Assembly: GCA_016756855.1 (NCBI GenBank)
Contig: JAESPD010000002.1
Coordinates: forward strand, 62,001-126,000
Length of the DNA stretch: 64,000 bases
Reading direction: 5' to 3'
Source: a gamma proteobacterium endosymbiont of Lamellibrachia anaximandri
Lineage (GTDB): Bacteria > Pseudomonadota > Gammaproteobacteria > Chromatiales > Chromatiaceae
The position numbers and the translations under genes are program-made. How positions within the stretch are numbered: the first letter of the stretch is position 1; the number at the start of each line of letters is the position of its first letter. Under the pieces are notes generated by a model. That model worked only from the letters and a program-made list of their open reading frames with translations. It ran no database searches and was not told where the DNA came from. Positions 54,714 through 64,000 of this stretch are shown here, one piece after another.

Positions 54714-56519
54714 TCACTTATCTTTTCCCACCTGCAGTACGGCAAGGAAGGCATCCTGAGGGATCTCCACCCGTCCTACCTGCTTCATGCGTTTCTTGCC
54801 AGCCTTCTGCTTTTCCAGCAGCTTGCGTTTACGGGTAATGTCACCGCCATAACACTTGGCGGTAACATTTTTGCGCAACGCCTTGACAGTGGTACGGGCA
54901 ATAATTTTACTGCCGATAGCTGCCTGAATCGCCACCTCGAACATCTGTCTGGGAATGAGTTCTTTCATCTTTGAGGTCAATTCCCGGCCTCTGGCCTGGG
55001 ATTGGTCTTTGTGAACAATCAGCGAAAGTGCATCCACCTTCTCGCTATTGATCAGAATATCGAGTTTAACGAGAGGCGCCGCTTGAAAGTGTTTGAACTC
55101 ATATTCAAAAGACGCATAACCCCGGCTCACCGATTTCAAACGGTCAAAGAAATCGAGCACCACCTCGTTCAATGGCAGCTCATAATTGATCGAAACCTGT
55201 CCACCGAGATATTGCATCGATTTTTGCACACCCCGTTTCTCTATGCAGAGGGTGATTACAGCACCCAGATGATCCTGAGGCACCAGGATGGTGGCGCTGA
55301 TGATTGGCTCACGAACCTCATCGATCTTCATCGGATCCGGTAGTTTGGCCGGATTTTCAATGCGTATCAATTCGCCATCATTGAGCAATACCTCGTAGAC
55401 GACGGAAGGCGCGGTTGTGATCAGATCAAGGTCGTACTCGCGTTCCAGACGCTCCTGAACGATCTCCATATGCAGCATGCCGAGAAAACCACAGCGAAAA
55501 CCAAATCCCAAAGCCTGGGAGGTTTCGGGTTCATAGTGCAGTGAAGCATCATTCAGGCGCAGCTTCTGCAACGCGTCACGAAGATTCTCGTAATCATCTG
55601 AGCTGACAGGATAGAGGCCGGAAAAGACCCTGGGTCTTATCTCTTCAAAGCCCGACAGTGGTGCTTCTGCCTTGCGGTTTTCCAGAGTGATCGTGTCACC
55701 CACCGGCGCCGCATCGATCTCTTTGATCCCGGCGATGAGGTAACCTACTTCACCGGCGCCCAACACGGTTTTGTCGAGCCGCTTGGGCGTGAAAACACCC
55801 ACTTTTTCCACTTGATAGGCCCGCTCCGTGGACATAATGAACATCTTGTTCTTGGGTTTGATGGAACCATTGACCACCCGAATCAGAGAGATAACCCCCA
55901 CATAGGGGTCGAACCAGGAGTCAATGATCAGTGCCTGTAGCGGAGCATCCGAATCACCTTCCGGTGGAGGAATCCTCTTGACCAGATCATCCAGCAGATC
56001 ATTGATGCCCAGACCGGTCTTGGCGCTGACGTTGATGGCTTCGGGCGCATCGATGCCGATGATCTCTTCGATCTCGTTGATCACCCGCTCCGGTTCCGCC
56101 GAGGGCAGGTCGATCTTGTTTAGTACCGGCATCACTTCGAGGCCCTGTTCGATGGCGGTATAGCAGTTGGCCACGCTCTGGGCTTCCACCCCCTGCGCGG
56201 CATCGACCACCAGCAGAGCCCCTTCGCAGGCTGCCAGGGAACGGGAAACCTCGTAGGAGAAATCCACATGACCCGGTGTATCGATAAAGTTGAGTTGGTA
56301 GGTCTCGCCATCCTTCGCCGTATAGTCCAGCGTGACGCTCTGGGCTTTGATGGTGATGCCCCGTTCCCGCTCCAGATCCATGGAATCAAGTACTTGCGAC
56401 TCCATTTCGCGTTCGCTCAGTCCACCGCACACCTGTATGAAACGATCAGCAATCGTGGATTTGCCGTGATCAATATGGGCAATGATGGAAAAATTCCGTA
56501 TGTGTCGCAAATCAGTCAT
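54714..56519 (-). CDS. lepA: Ribosome-remodelling GTPase LepA (EF4)
   Basis: Translation GTPase acting during initiation and stalled elongation. From ATG 56519 it has 601 residues (E. coli 599): G1 AHIDHGKST (near 11-19), G3 DTPGHVDF, G4 NKID, and the LepA-specific C-terminal domain ending in [20 protein letters not shown] frame extending to 56594 adds 25 residues without any match and is rejected. Confidence 0.97.
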   Translation of the reverse strand: MTDLRHIRNFSIIAHIDHGKSTIADRFIQVCGGLSEREMESQVLDSMDLERERGITIKAQSVTLDYTAKDGETYQLNFIDTPGHVDFSYEVSRSLAACEGALLVVDAAQGVEAQSVANCYTAIEQGLEVMPVLNKIDLPSAEPERVINEIEEIIGIDAPEAINVSAKTGLGINDLLDDLVKRIPPPEGDSDAPLQALIIDSWFDPYVGVISLIRVVNGSIKPKNKMFIMSTERAYQVEKVGVFTPKRLDKTVLGAGEVGYLIAGIKEIDAAPVGDTITLENRKAEAPLSGFEEIRPRVFSGLYPVSSDDYENLRDALQKLRLNDASLHYEPETSQALGFGFRCGFLGMLHMEIVQERLEREYDLDLITTAPSVVYEVLLNDGELIRIENPAKLPDPMKIDEVREPIISATILVPQDHLGAVITLCIEKRGVQKSMQYLGGQVSINYELPLNEVVLDFFDRLKSVSRGYASFEYEFKHFQAAPLVKLDILINSEKVDALSLIVHKDQSQARGRELTSKMKELIPRQMFEVAIQAAIGSKIIARTTVKALRKNVTAKCYGGDITRKRKLLEKQKAGKKRMKQVGRVEIPQDAFLAVLQVGKDK

Positions 56520-56614
56520 GGAGTCGATGATATCCGGGCCAGTAATAGGAACCTCCGTTCCTGAAACCAGCCCAGGTGAGCGCAGATACCGCAAAAGGCG
56601 ACAACTATACCAAA

Positions 56615-56857
56615 TCAGCCTCCCTGCAAATAGCGCCGCAGTCCGGCTTCATCGAGAAAATATTCACTCAATTGGATTCCATCACCATTTTCGAGCACCG
56701 GTACAAAGTCATTATATCTGGCCCGTATCGCTGGATCGCGGTCTATATCGACCAACTCCAGAGGAAACATCTGCTCCCTCTGGAGCTGCTGTAGTTGTTC
56801 CAGCATATCTTCACATAGGTGGCAACCGTCACGATAGAACAGTTTCAGTGGTGTCAT
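56615..56857 (-). CDS. Glutaredoxin-like thioredoxin-fold protein
   Basis: An 80-residue protein with the redox pair CHLC near residue 12-15 ([11 protein letters not shown]), and a cis-Pro in FVPVLEN. It belongs to the glutaredoxin/DUF836 type. Its ATG overlaps the mucD stop by 4 bp. In many gammaproteobacteria this gene lies between mucD and lepA; substrate unknown. Confidence 0.88.
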   Translation of the reverse strand: MTPLKLFYRDGCHLCEDMLEQLQQLQREQMFPLELVDIDRDPAIRARYNDFVPVLENGDGIQLSEYFLDEAGLRRYLQGG

Positions 56858-58278
56858 TCCTTCGGAACACGCAGAGCCAGGAACATGGGGCCAGAGGTAC
56901 GGTGTACCAGCAAGGCGACCGTCTTGCCTTCAGGCAATCTTTTGACCAACTGCCCAAACTGCTTCGCATTCTCAACATTATTGTTATTCAACATCATGAT
57001 GACATCACCTTCCCTAACGCCTGCCTCACGCGCCTCATTACCCGTCACCGAATCAACCATTACCCCCTGACCTGGTGGTAGCGCCAACAGACTGAGATGT
57101 TCTTCGGTAAGGTCGGAGACAGTCACGCCAAGCCGGTTTTTCGTAACTTTCGGCCTCACCTGCTGGGCCAGTTGAGCACCCTCCTCAGGTGGCAACTCGC
57201 CTATATTGACCATGACAATGATATTCTCTCCACCACGCAATATCTCCAGGCGTGCAGGGCGGTCGACACGACTGCTGCCGACCAGCGGCGGCAATTCGGA
57301 TGAGCTGCGCAATTCGGTACCATTATACTTGAGTATTACGTCACCCACTTGCAGGCCTGCTTGGGAGGAAGGACTGTCAGGCAACACTCTGGCAACCAAG
57401 GCCCCACGCGGACGGGACATGTGGAAACTTTCAGCAAGTTCCCCCGTGACATCCTGAATCAGCACACCCAACCAGCCACGACTCACACGGCCACGGTTTT
57501 TTAGCTGATCCGCCACATTCATCGCCACATCAATGGGGATTGCAAAAGAGAGTCCCATGAACCCACCGGAGCGGCTGTAGATCTGGGAGTTCACCCCAAC
57601 CACTTCACCCTTGAGATTGAAGAGCGGACCACCTGAATTGCCTGGATTGATGGCAACGTCGGTTTGAATGAAGGGCACATAGTTCTCGCTCGGCAGACTT
57701 CGCCCTTTTGCACTGACGATACCGGCGGTAACCGAATGGTCGAAGCCAAAAGGAGAGCCGATGGCCAATACCCACTCACCAACTTTCAACTCCTTTGAAC
57801 TGCCGACTTTCACCACAGGAAGATCGGTGGCTTCGATCTTGATCAGCGCCACGTCACTGCGCTCGTCTGTGCCAATCAGACTGGCGACATATTCACGCCG
57901 ATTATGCATCCTGACGATGATTTCGTCCGCTTCCGCAACGACATGGTTGTTGGTGAGAATATAACCATCAGGAGATATGATGAAACCTGAGCCGAGAGAC
58001 TGTTTCTCCACCTCGTCCTCTTGCAGATTTCCGTGTTCATCGAGAAATCGCTTCAGCAGCTCACCAAAAGGGTTGTCATCCGGGATCTCCGGGATATTGA
58101 ATCGGCGCATCTGCTGACGGATATTCTGCTGCTGGTGAGTGCTGATATTGACTACCGATGGTGCATTTTCCGTCGCAAGGCCTGTAAAGTCCGGCAGTTG
58201 CGCCTGCACCGGGATGCTCAGCAGAGCCGCCAGGGCAAAAATCGTCCACTGCATCAGGGGGGGGTTAAGGGATTTCAT
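56854..58278 (-). CDS. mucD: Periplasmic serine protease MucD/DegP
   Basis: HtrA-family protease and chaperone that removes misfolded envelope proteins and tunes sigma-E. 474 residues: signal peptide (cleavage near VQA|QL), protease domain with triad H112, D142, S215 (NPGNSGGPLF), and two PDZ domains (about 265-355 and 380-470). It follows the rse genes, and expression by sigma-E is expected. Confidence 0.95.
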   Translation of the reverse strand: MKSLNPPLMQWTIFALAALLSIPVQAQLPDFTGLATENAPSVVNISTHQQQNIRQQMRRFNIPEIPDDNPFGELLKRFLDEHGNLQEDEVEKQSLGSGFIISPDGYILTNNHVVAEADEIIVRMHNRREYVASLIGTDERSDVALIKIEATDLPVVKVGSSKELKVGEWVLAIGSPFGFDHSVTAGIVSAKGRSLPSENYVPFIQTDVAINPGNSGGPLFNLKGEVVGVNSQIYSRSGGFMGLSFAIPIDVAMNVADQLKNRGRVSRGWLGVLIQDVTGELAESFHMSRPRGALVARVLPDSPSSQAGLQVGDVILKYNGTELRSSSELPPLVGSSRVDRPARLEILRGGENIIVMVNIGELPPEEGAQLAQQVRPKVTKNRLGVTVSDLTEEHLSLLALPPGQGVMVDSVTGNEAREAGVREGDVIMMLNNNNVENAKQFGQLVKRLPEGKTVALLVHRTSGPMFLALRVPKE

Positions 58279-58328
58279 AAACTAACTCCTTGCATAACCA
58301 GGGGTACGCAAACTTAATTTGTAGTGGC

Positions 58329-58392
58329 CGGAGTCAAATTCGATCAAAGCGGAATGACATTCAATATCGGATGCCCACCAAATTTGACTCCG
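58329..58392. repeat. Inverted repeat (CGGAGTCAAATT) between mucD and rseC
   Basis: Perfect 12-bp arms CGGAGTCAAATT (58329-58340) and AATTTGACTCCG (58381-58392) with a 40-bp spacer. Palindromes of the GGGTCGGAGTCAAATTT type occur as dispersed intergenic repeats in other proteobacteria; only one copy is seen here. Confidence 0.75.
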
Positions 58393-58402
58393 ACCCCTTC
58401 GC

Positions 58403-58870
58403 CTAAAAATGTACTGGACTGTTCGATAACTGCCGGAGGATAACCGCCTGAAAAGCGCCGTCACGTTTCCCTCCCAAGGCATACCGTTGAGCCAGAAACA
58501 ATCCAAGAATCAGTCCCAATAGACCACATAAAATAGCGATGAGTTCCCCGGAAGGCTGGAAGTACTGCCCCATCAACTCCTGCCCGGCAAGGGCGAATGA
58601 GAGCATGAAAAACAGGGGCAACAGGTAAGCAACAAGTGATGCGTTAACCAGCGCCCTCTCCTGCAGGCCAATAACGACTCGTTCCCCGGGTTTGGCGCCT
58701 ACTGCATTGAGGACCCGCAATTGATTGTGTTTGCGCTTGAAGAACCCGGAGATCACGGAAGTGCCGCAACTGCCTGCAGAGTGGCAGGAACCACAAGCCG
58801 CCTTTTGCTGGGTTTCCACTACAGCGTGATCACCTTCGCAGGAGACCACGGTTGCATTTTCCTCAATCAT
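58403..58870 (-). CDS. rseC: SoxR-reducing/sigma-E regulatory protein RseC
   Basis: Inner-membrane protein, 155 residues. The cytoplasmic N-terminus carries a Cys cluster ACGSCHSAGSCG and two membrane helices (about 80-100 and 108-128) follow. RseC is linked to sigma-E control and to reduction of SoxR (rnf-associated relatives). Located between rseB and mucD as usual. Confidence 0.93.
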   Translation of the reverse strand: MIEENATVVSCEGDHAVVETQQKAACGSCHSAGSCGTSVISGFFKRKHNQLRVLNAVGAKPGERVVIGLQERALVNASLVAYLLPLFFMLSFALAGQELMGQYFQPSGELIAILCGLLGLILGLFLAQRYALGGKRDGAFQAVILRQLSNSPVHF

Positions 58871-58871
58871 T

Positions 58872-59831
58872 CTATTCTTGGGTTCGACGCATGGATTTCA
58901 CCACGCTGAGTAGTGTCACAGCAGGCACTTCTCCTACGGCAGTAACCTGATGCTCATCCACCTGCCCACCCCATGCGTTGACAGCACCAAGGCGTGAAAC
59001 GCCCTCCAGAGCAGTGGTCTGACCGATCGGTTCGATAAACACCGAGAGAGAGGCCAGACCGTCACTCAATACATAATGTTCGACCATCTCGCCATCCGTT
59101 GAGTTGGGCAACAGATCCTGTACGCTAAGGGTAAAACCAGCCGGTAATTTGCGGAACGACCAGTTTGCGACACTGTTTGTGGTTCTTTCAGGCGTATTTG
59201 AATTTGCATCGATAGTTTTGCGGGCGCTTTTGTGCACGACAACACCCAGATCTGCAATACCCACTTCCAGTTCAGTAAACATCGTCTGCTCCACCGCCTC
59301 CCCTTCTTCATTCATAAGGTCGGACTTAAGCGGAAGTGCAGTTTCCTGATCCAGATAGAAGCGGTAACCGTAACGAAAACCGTCTCGTGGAATGATTGCC
59401 ACGACCTTGGCCTGACGATCAGCGACTCTTGTCTCACCAAGCGTACGGAACGCATAGCTCAATGAGATTTGCTCCAGATTCTCAGGTAACAGGTCGAGGA
59501 ATTTATTCGTTGGTGGCCGCTTGTCGATAGAGACCTGTTGCGATTCCGGCATGACACAGGTAACAGAGTCCTGATCACGTATCACTTCCCGGGGCGCACC
59601 ATTGAGCGAGATCAATCTTTCATGGGGCAGACCGTCGCTTATCGCATGGATAATGCGCATTGTCTCCAGTTGATTGTCATGCAGATAGATGAATGTCCCC
59701 TGATATTCGAGAACCCTGACAGCCTTCATCATGCGCTCCAGCCACTGGCGCGCTACATTTTCATCGTCAGATGCCGTGACTGAACCGGTAAAAAGGAGCA
59801 GAAAGAGCGCAAAACCGCAAACTGCAGTCAT
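58872..59831 (-). CDS. rseB: Sigma-E regulatory protein RseB (MucB)
   Basis: Periplasmic lipid/LPS-sensing protein that shields RseA from DegS. The ATG at 59831 gives 319 residues, nearly the E. coli length of 318, and a clear signal peptide (AVCGFALFLLLFTGSVTA|SDDE). ATGs at 59903 and 59927 are possible alternatives that would place 24-32 extra residues before the signal. Conserved parts include ARQWLERMMKAVRVLEYQGTFIYLH and the C-terminal domain. Confidence 0.9.
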   Translation of the reverse strand: MTAVCGFALFLLLFTGSVTASDDENVARQWLERMMKAVRVLEYQGTFIYLHDNQLETMRIIHAISDGLPHERLISLNGAPREVIRDQDSVTCVMPESQQVSIDKRPPTNKFLDLLPENLEQISLSYAFRTLGETRVADRQAKVVAIIPRDGFRYGYRFYLDQETALPLKSDLMNEEGEAVEQTMFTELEVGIADLGVVVHKSARKTIDANSNTPERTTNSVANWSFRKLPAGFTLSVQDLLPNSTDGEMVEHYVLSDGLASLSVFIEPIGQTTALEGVSRLGAVNAWGGQVDEHQVTAVGEVPAVTLLSVVKSMRRTQE

Positions 59832-59910
59832 GCCAGACCGATGAAAAGAGGAGATCCCGGCGGACCCGGAGAGACAAGGAAAACCACATCCCAAACCATT
59901 CATGAAGCAA

Positions 59911-60468
59911 TCACCGTGCTCCGTCATAGCTCACGAAAGTCGCATACGGCATGATCCCTTTCATGTTGCCGGCTGGAGCATACCCCTGGTGATTTACCAG
60001 ATAACTGTTTAGGCGGGATTCAACTTCAGGTTTGGCCAGCAACTCCCAACGCGTACCTTTCTGGCTGGCATAGGTACGCTCATCAGGCGATTCATTTACT
60101 GCAACCTGCGGCAGAGAAGCTCCACCCTGTTCCGGGTTGATAAACTGTGGCGCAACCGTCACGGCCATCAGCGCCACTGAAGCAGCGATTGCCGCGCCGG
60201 CAACGGGTTTAACCCATCTGCGGCTGATATTACCCGGAGCGAGTACTACCGGTTCATCTTCCAGACGCTGTCTGATTGAAGCTGCCAGACTTGGCATCAC
60301 AGCCGGACCTGTTTCCTGACGCATCACATCACCAATCAGATGGTAACGACTCCAGGAAGCTTGTTGATCCTCACTGCGGATAAGCTCTTTTACCGCACTG
60401 GGAATTTCAAAGGCGGATAGTTCATCATCCGTCAATGCGGACAGTTTTTCGCGCTCTTTTTCTGTCAT
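59911..60468 (-). CDS. rseA: Anti-sigma-E factor RseA (MucA)
   Basis: Inner-membrane anti-sigma factor: N-terminal cytoplasmic sigma-binding domain (REKLSALTDDELSAFEIP...), one membrane helix (about 105-120, AGAAIAASVALMAVTVA) and a periplasmic C-terminus. About 185 residues from ATG 60468; a GTG four codons upstream (60480) is possible. It sits 3-15 bp after rpoE. Confidence 0.92.
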   Translation of the reverse strand: MTEKEREKLSALTDDELSAFEIPSAVKELIRSEDQQASWSRYHLIGDVMRQETGPAVMPSLAASIRQRLEDEPVVLAPGNISRRWVKPVAGAAIAASVALMAVTVAPQFINPEQGGASLPQVAVNESPDERTYASQKGTRWELLAKPEVESRLNSYLVNHQGYAPAGNMKGIMPYATFVSYDGAR

Positions 60469-60483
60469 GGCAGTAACCACTTA

Positions 60484-61062
60484 TTATGGGTTAATCAAGG
60501 GTTTTAAACGTTTATCAATTGCCTCGCGTGCCCGGAATATCCGGGAACGCACTGTGCCCACTGGACAGGACATGGCCTCGGCAATCTCTTCATAACTCAT
60601 TCCTTCAAGCTCACGTAGAATGATGGCTGTGCGCAGATCCTCCGGCAAGGCATCAATCGCATGCTGAACCGTCATGGTGATCTCTTCAGTCAACACATGG
60701 TTCTCTGGCGTCCCGTACTCTTTGAGACGCGAACCTTCATCCAATTGTTCCGCCGTTTCGGGTTCCACATCCCACGAGGGTGGGCGCCGACCCTGGGCTA
60801 CGAGGTAATTCTTAGCCGTATTGATAGCAATGCGGTACAACCAGGTGTAAAAGGCACTCTCGCCACGGAACCGGGGAAGCGCCCTGTAGGCCTTGATAAA
60901 GGCCTCCTGTGTGACGTCCAACACCTCGTGGGAGTCCCGGATGTAACGGGAGACCAGATTGGCGATCTTCTGCTGGTATTTGAGTACCAACACATCGAAA
61001 GCTTTTTTGTCGCCCTGCTGTACACGGATGACCAGTTCCTGATCTACTTGCCGCTCGCCCAT
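60484..61062 (-). CDS. rpoE: Extracytoplasmic stress sigma factor RpoE (AlgU)
   Basis: ECF sigma factor of 192 residues: region 2 (LVLKYQQKIANLVSRYIRDSHEVLDVTQEAFIKAY) and region 4 (LRTAIILRELEGMSYEEIAEAMSCPVGTVRSRIFRARE). GAGGAGGG ribosome site before the ATG. A sigma-E-like promoter lies upstream, suggesting autoregulation. It heads the rpoE-rseA-rseB-rseC-mucD operon. Confidence 0.97.
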   Translation of the reverse strand: MGERQVDQELVIRVQQGDKKAFDVLVLKYQQKIANLVSRYIRDSHEVLDVTQEAFIKAYRALPRFRGESAFYTWLYRIAINTAKNYLVAQGRRPPSWDVEPETAEQLDEGSRLKEYGTPENHVLTEEITMTVQHAIDALPEDLRTAIILRELEGMSYEEIAEAMSCPVGTVRSRIFRAREAIDKRLKPLINP

Positions 61063-61108
61063 CCGGGCTTTACCCTCCTCGTGACTCGCGCTTCCTTACG
61101 CTCAGTCT

Positions 61109-61136
61109 CATTGACAACCATAGAATGAATTAGTTC
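61109..61136 (-). promoter_or_regulatory. Candidate sigma-E promoter of rpoE
   Basis: On the minus strand GAACTA (61131-61136) and TCAATG (61109-61114) are separated by 16 bp, close to the sigma-E consensus GAACTT-N16-TCTGA. It is about 45 bp upstream of the rpoE ATG, where autoregulated rpoE promoters are found. Confidence 0.45.
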
Positions 61137-61161
61137 GTGCGATCCCATACTTTATTGAGCT

Positions 61162-61174
61162 GGTTCAATGAACC
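61162..61174. promoter_or_regulatory. Palindrome in the rpoE-nadB divergent region
   Basis: Perfect 13-bp palindrome GGTTCA-A-TGAACC, 70 bp before nadB. Operator-like by symmetry; no known regulator site was recognised. Confidence 0.35.
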
Positions 61175-61243
61175 ATCGATTTGCGCTAGGATGCAGTCTG
61201 ATTTAAGTGCGCATTATCGCTATATCCACCCCGCCCCGCAAAT

Positions 61244-62872
61244 ATGACTAAAGATCACCTCCACGACGTTTTGATCATCGGCAGCGGCGCTGCCGGACTC
61301 AGCCTGGCCCTGCGGCTGCGAGAAGACCTGAAGGTCGCAGTCATCTCCAAACGAGAGCTTGAGGAGGGCAGCACCTACTACGCCCAGGGTGGTATCTCGG
61401 CAGTACTGGATGAGGGGGATACCCTCTCCTCCCACGTCGAAGATACCCTTGGTGCCGGTGCCGGGCTATGTGATGAGGATACCGTCCGGCTGGTAGTCGA
61501 GCACGGACCCAAAAGCATCGACTGGCTGATGTCCAATGGCGTCCACTTCACCCGCGACGACTCTGCTGTCAGCAGTGGTGGTTACCACCTGACACGGGAG
61601 GGAGGACACTCCCACCGGCGAGTTATTCACGCTGCGGACGCAACGGGAAAAGAGGTGGAATCGACCCTGGAATCCCAGGTGATGTCGCGCTCAAATGTGG
61701 AGATATTCGATTACCATATTGCTATCGATCTGATTACCGGCGGCGAAAACGGCGCACAAAAATACAAGCGCTGCCTTGGCGCCTATATTCTCAACCAGAA
61801 AAACGGCAAGGTGGACACATTTCGTGCGCGCTTCGTCATACTCGCAACCGGCGGTGCCAGTAAAGTCTACCTTTACACCAGCAATCCCGATGTCTCAACC
61901 GGGGATGGCATTGCCATGGCCTGGCGAGCAGGCTGCCGGGTGGCGAATATGGAGTTCATTCAATTCCACCCCACCTGCCTCTACCACCCCCAGGCGAAGA
62001 CATTCCTTATTACCGAGGCGGTTCGGGGAGAAGGCGGTCACCTACTGTTGCCGGATGGCAGTCGTTTCATGCCCTACTTCGATGCGCGTGCCGAGTTGGC
62101 TCCACGAGATATCGTTGCCCGAGCCATCGACCACGAGATGAAGCGTATCGGCGCCGACTGCCTGTTTCTCGATATCAGTCATAAACCGGCTGACTTCATC
62201 AGGGAACACTTTCCAACCATCCACAAGAGCTGCCTTGATTTCGGCATCGACATCACCCGTGAACCCATTCCCGTTGTGCCCGCCGCTCACTATACCTGCG
62301 GTGGAGTAATGACTGATCACCAGGCACAAACGGACCTGCCGGGTCTCTACGCCATAGGAGAGACTGCCTACACCGGGCTACATGGGGCCAACCGTATGGC
62401 CAGCAACTCCCTACTCGAATGTCTGGTGTTTGCCGAACTGGCTACTGAACATATCCATAGGTGTGTAGATAAAACACCCTTTCCGCCGGAACTACCCCCT
62501 TGGGATGAGAGCCGGGTTACCGACTCTGACGAAGAGGTGGTGGTCTCACACAACTGGGACGAGCTACGACGCTTCATGTGGGACTATGTTGGTATCGTGC
62601 GCAGCAACAAAAGACTGGAACGCGCCAAACGCCGGGTCGAACTATTGAGAAGGGAGATCGGCGAATACTACGGCAATTTCCGCGTCAGCAACGATCTGCT
62701 GGAACTACGTAATCTGGTTGACGTGGCAGACCTGATCATCCGTTCTGCTCAGAGCCGCAGAGAGAGTCGTGGGCTGCACTACACCATCGATTTCCCCTAC
62801 CGGGATGATCAGGTGCAACGCAAAGCCACGGTGCTGATCCCCGACAACTACTCGCCAAAACGAAAAAACTAA
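61244..62872 (+). CDS. nadB: L-aspartate oxidase NadB
   Basis: FAD enzyme oxidising aspartate to iminoaspartate in NAD synthesis. 542 residues: N-terminal FAD loop [15 protein letters not shown], catalytic region [13 protein letters not shown] and [15 protein letters not shown], and the C-terminal helical domain. ATG 61244 follows a divergent region with rpoE. Confidence 0.96.
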   Translation: MTKDHLHDVLIIGSGAAGLSLALRLREDLKVAVISKRELEEGSTYYAQGGISAVLDEGDTLSSHVEDTLGAGAGLCDEDTVRLVVEHGPKSIDWLMSNGVHFTRDDSAVSSGGYHLTREGGHSHRRVIHAADATGKEVESTLESQVMSRSNVEIFDYHIAIDLITGGENGAQKYKRCLGAYILNQKNGKVDTFRARFVILATGGASKVYLYTSNPDVSTGDGIAMAWRAGCRVANMEFIQFHPTCLYHPQAKTFLITEAVRGEGGHLLLPDGSRFMPYFDARAELAPRDIVARAIDHEMKRIGADCLFLDISHKPADFIREHFPTIHKSCLDFGIDITREPIPVVPAAHYTCGGVMTDHQAQTDLPGLYAIGETAYTGLHGANRMASNSLLECLVFAELATEHIHRCVDKTPFPPELPPWDESRVTDSDEEVVVSHNWDELRRFMWDYVGIVRSNKRLERAKRRVELLRREIGEYYGNFRVSNDLLELRNLVDVADLIIRSAQSRRESRGLHYTIDFPYRDDQVQRKATVLIPDNYSPKRKN

Positions 62873-63020
62873 ACAGTCCAGATCAAGTCACAGATTCATC
62901 GTGGTATAATTGTTAAATTCTATATCCTGGATGTCAGAAATTGGGGGCCGTAGCTTTTTTACCGCTACCGAAACCGCGGCAGGCGCGGCAGGCGCCAATA
63001 AACCCACCGGAGACCCGAAC

Positions 63021-63485
63021 ATGGACTATCTCGAATGGACAAAAGACCTGAATACCGGGGTCGATGTCATCGACAAGCAACACAGACGCATCGTTGATTA
63101 TATCAATCAGCTGGTGGATGCCACAGAGACTGGTGATAATGAATCAATTTCCGATGTCTTTGATGGGTTGATCGACTACACGATTACCCATTTTACCTTT
63201 GAAGAGGGTCTCCAGGAGAAGGCTGAATACGAATTTCGATCCGCGCATCAGCGGGTTCATAAAGTCTTCATAAAAAAACTCGGAGAATATAAAAAGGATT
63301 TCGATGACGGTAATGTTGATGCTGTATTACAGGTCAACAGAATGTTGCGCAACTGGCTCATCAACCACATCAAGAATGATGATGCCGATTATGTACCCGC
63401 TGTGCAGAAGATGCTCGGTACCGAAAAGAAGAGCGGTTGGCTATCCCGTAGCCTGGGTAAATTCTTTGGCGGTTCTGACGCCTGA
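63021..63485 (+). CDS. Bacteriohemerythrin
   Basis: O2-carrying di-iron protein of 154 residues from ATG 63021 (ribosome site GGAGA before it). All seven ligands are in place: H21, H57, E61, H76, H80, H116 and D121. A longer frame starting with TTG at 62910 adds 37 unrelated residues and is rejected. Short C-terminal basic/aromatic tail (GWLSRSLGKFFGG). Bacteriohemerythrins store O2 or deliver it in microaerobic species. Confidence 0.93.
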   Translation: MDYLEWTKDLNTGVDVIDKQHRRIVDYINQLVDATETGDNESISDVFDGLIDYTITHFTFEEGLQEKAEYEFRSAHQRVHKVFIKKLGEYKKDFDDGNVDAVLQVNRMLRNWLINHIKNDDADYVPAVQKMLGTEKKSGWLSRSLGKFFGGSDA

Positions 63486-63799
63486 ATGAGTCGATACAAC
63501 CCGGTTTTTCACACATTCTCCTACTGGATAAGATTTAGGTTTCTTTATCGTCGGAAAAATTGACACCTTTCATTTTTCTGACGCCTGCCTTTTCTCGTTT
63601 TACCCTCTTTTCTACTCCACAAATTCCTAATCCTCTGAAATAACGAACAGATTTCCCCAAACGGGAATATATCGCTGGATGTTGTCAGTGGATTTTACAG
63701 TTACTACTCCGATTCCTGGGAGGCTATCGCCTCGGTAGTTAATTTTGAATCTACTTCCCAAAATAATTATTGGAGAACCCTGTTCCCCTTATATTTTTT

Positions 63800-63819
63800 T
63801 ATCTTATTTCAATAAGATA
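63800..63819. promoter_or_regulatory. 20-bp palindrome, candidate activator site
   Basis: TATCTTATT-TC-AATAAGATA, centred about 100 bp before the predicted start of the sigma-54 promoter, the usual distance of enhancer-binding activators. The binder is not identified. Confidence 0.45.
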
Positions 63820-63882
63820 GACGTTATTTATGGATCCTTTCCAGGAAAACCCCGCCACTGACCTAAAACAAAAAACAAAGTT

Positions 63883-63898
63883 TGGCCCACCCTTTGCA
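63883..63898 (+). promoter_or_regulatory. Sigma-54 (-24/-12) promoter
   Basis: TGGCCCACCCTTTGCA fits TGGCAC-N5-TTGCA with GG and GC at the required 10-bp interval. The predicted start is near 63909, 30 bp before ATG 63939. Confidence 0.65.
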
Positions 63899-63938
63899 GT
63901 ATCAGTGATGTAAATCATTTTTTGTGAGATCACTCAAT

Positions 63939-64000
63939 ATGGCAAATGCAAATTCTTTACTCTCTAAATCCCTGCAAGTGGCTGCGGGGGCTGTGTTGCT
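63939..64000 (+). CDS. Exported protein of unknown function (N-terminal part only)
   Basis: Only about 20 codons are visible (MANANSLLSKSLQVAAGAVLL), which look like the start of a signal peptide (Lys then hydrophobic AAGAVL). The gene runs off the right edge. It is preceded by a sigma-54 promoter and a palindrome. Product cannot be named. Confidence 0.5.
   Translation, partial: MANANSLLSKSLQVAAGAVL

Larger units (their letters stand above)
63486..63938 (+). promoter_or_regulatory. Upstream region of the last gene
   Basis: About 450 bp without a gene. It holds a hairpin CGTCGGAAAAA/TTTTTCTGACG (63549-63583), possibly ending the bacteriohemerythrin transcript, a perfect 20-bp palindrome TATCTTATT-TC-AATAAGATA (63800-63819) and a sigma-54 promoter (63883-63898). 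Confidence 0.6.

Overview
The window comes from a free-living or symbiotic sulfur-oxidising gammaproteobacterium, probably of the Chromatiales/Sedimenticola/Thiodiazotropha type. The evidence is a Gly/Tyr/Pro-rich secreted protein typical of sulfur globule envelopes, a di-haem cytochrome c peroxidase, a HypE hydrogenase maturation factor, two hemerythrins, two large c-di-GMP proteins, and classic gammaproteobacterial gene orders (yebC-ruvCAB-ybgC-tolQRAB-pal-cpoB-queE-queC; rne|rluC-HAD-sppA; rpoE-rseABC-mucD-grx-lepA-lepB-rnc-era-recO-pdxJ). The species is an inference; no rRNA or tRNA gene was seen.

Layout. 1-9.1 kb: rightward Holliday-junction and Tol-Pal envelope operon followed by queuosine precursor genes. 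9.2-16 kb: phosphatase, RNase E (leftward) and the divergent rluC-HAD-sppA group. 16-19 kb: leftward hypE, sulfur globule gene and a PLP enzyme, with a well-formed FNR-type promoter in front of the globule gene. 19-25 kb: accessory region with a peroxidase/c-di-GMP gene pair, a tyrosine-recombinase remnant, an Mrr-type restriction gene and a ParE-like toxin remnant. 25-39 kb: mostly leftward genes (two lipoprotein genes, second EF-G, Sel1 proteins, GGDEF-EAL protein, a Lys-rich membrane protein, methylthioinosine phosphorylase, peroxiredoxin, hemerythrin, hpt, nagZ). 39-50 kb: a FliL-like secreted protein, a peptide ABC importer with a signal-less YkuD enzyme between its genes, CYTH protein, rlmD, ydbL-ydbH, cysM and an unknown lipoprotein. 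50-61 kb: leftward housekeeping and sigma-E stress cluster. 61-64 kb: nadB, bacteriohemerythrin, and the start of an unknown exported protein behind a sigma-54 promoter.

Themes. Cell-envelope upkeep dominates (Tol-Pal, sigma-E/MucD, LepB, YdbH, NagZ plus peptide importer plus YkuD enzyme, which together suggest murein recycling). Sulfur and redox physiology is represented by the globule protein, hemerythrins, peroxidase, peroxiredoxin and HypE. Several dispersed palindromic repeat families sit in intergenic gaps; the most structured, with three copies, looks like paired inverted hairpins. The most novel-looking items are the FNR-type promoter on the sulfur globule gene, the peroxidase/c-di-GMP coupling, the murein-peptide cluster, and the sigma-54 promoter with an upstream palindrome at the right edge.
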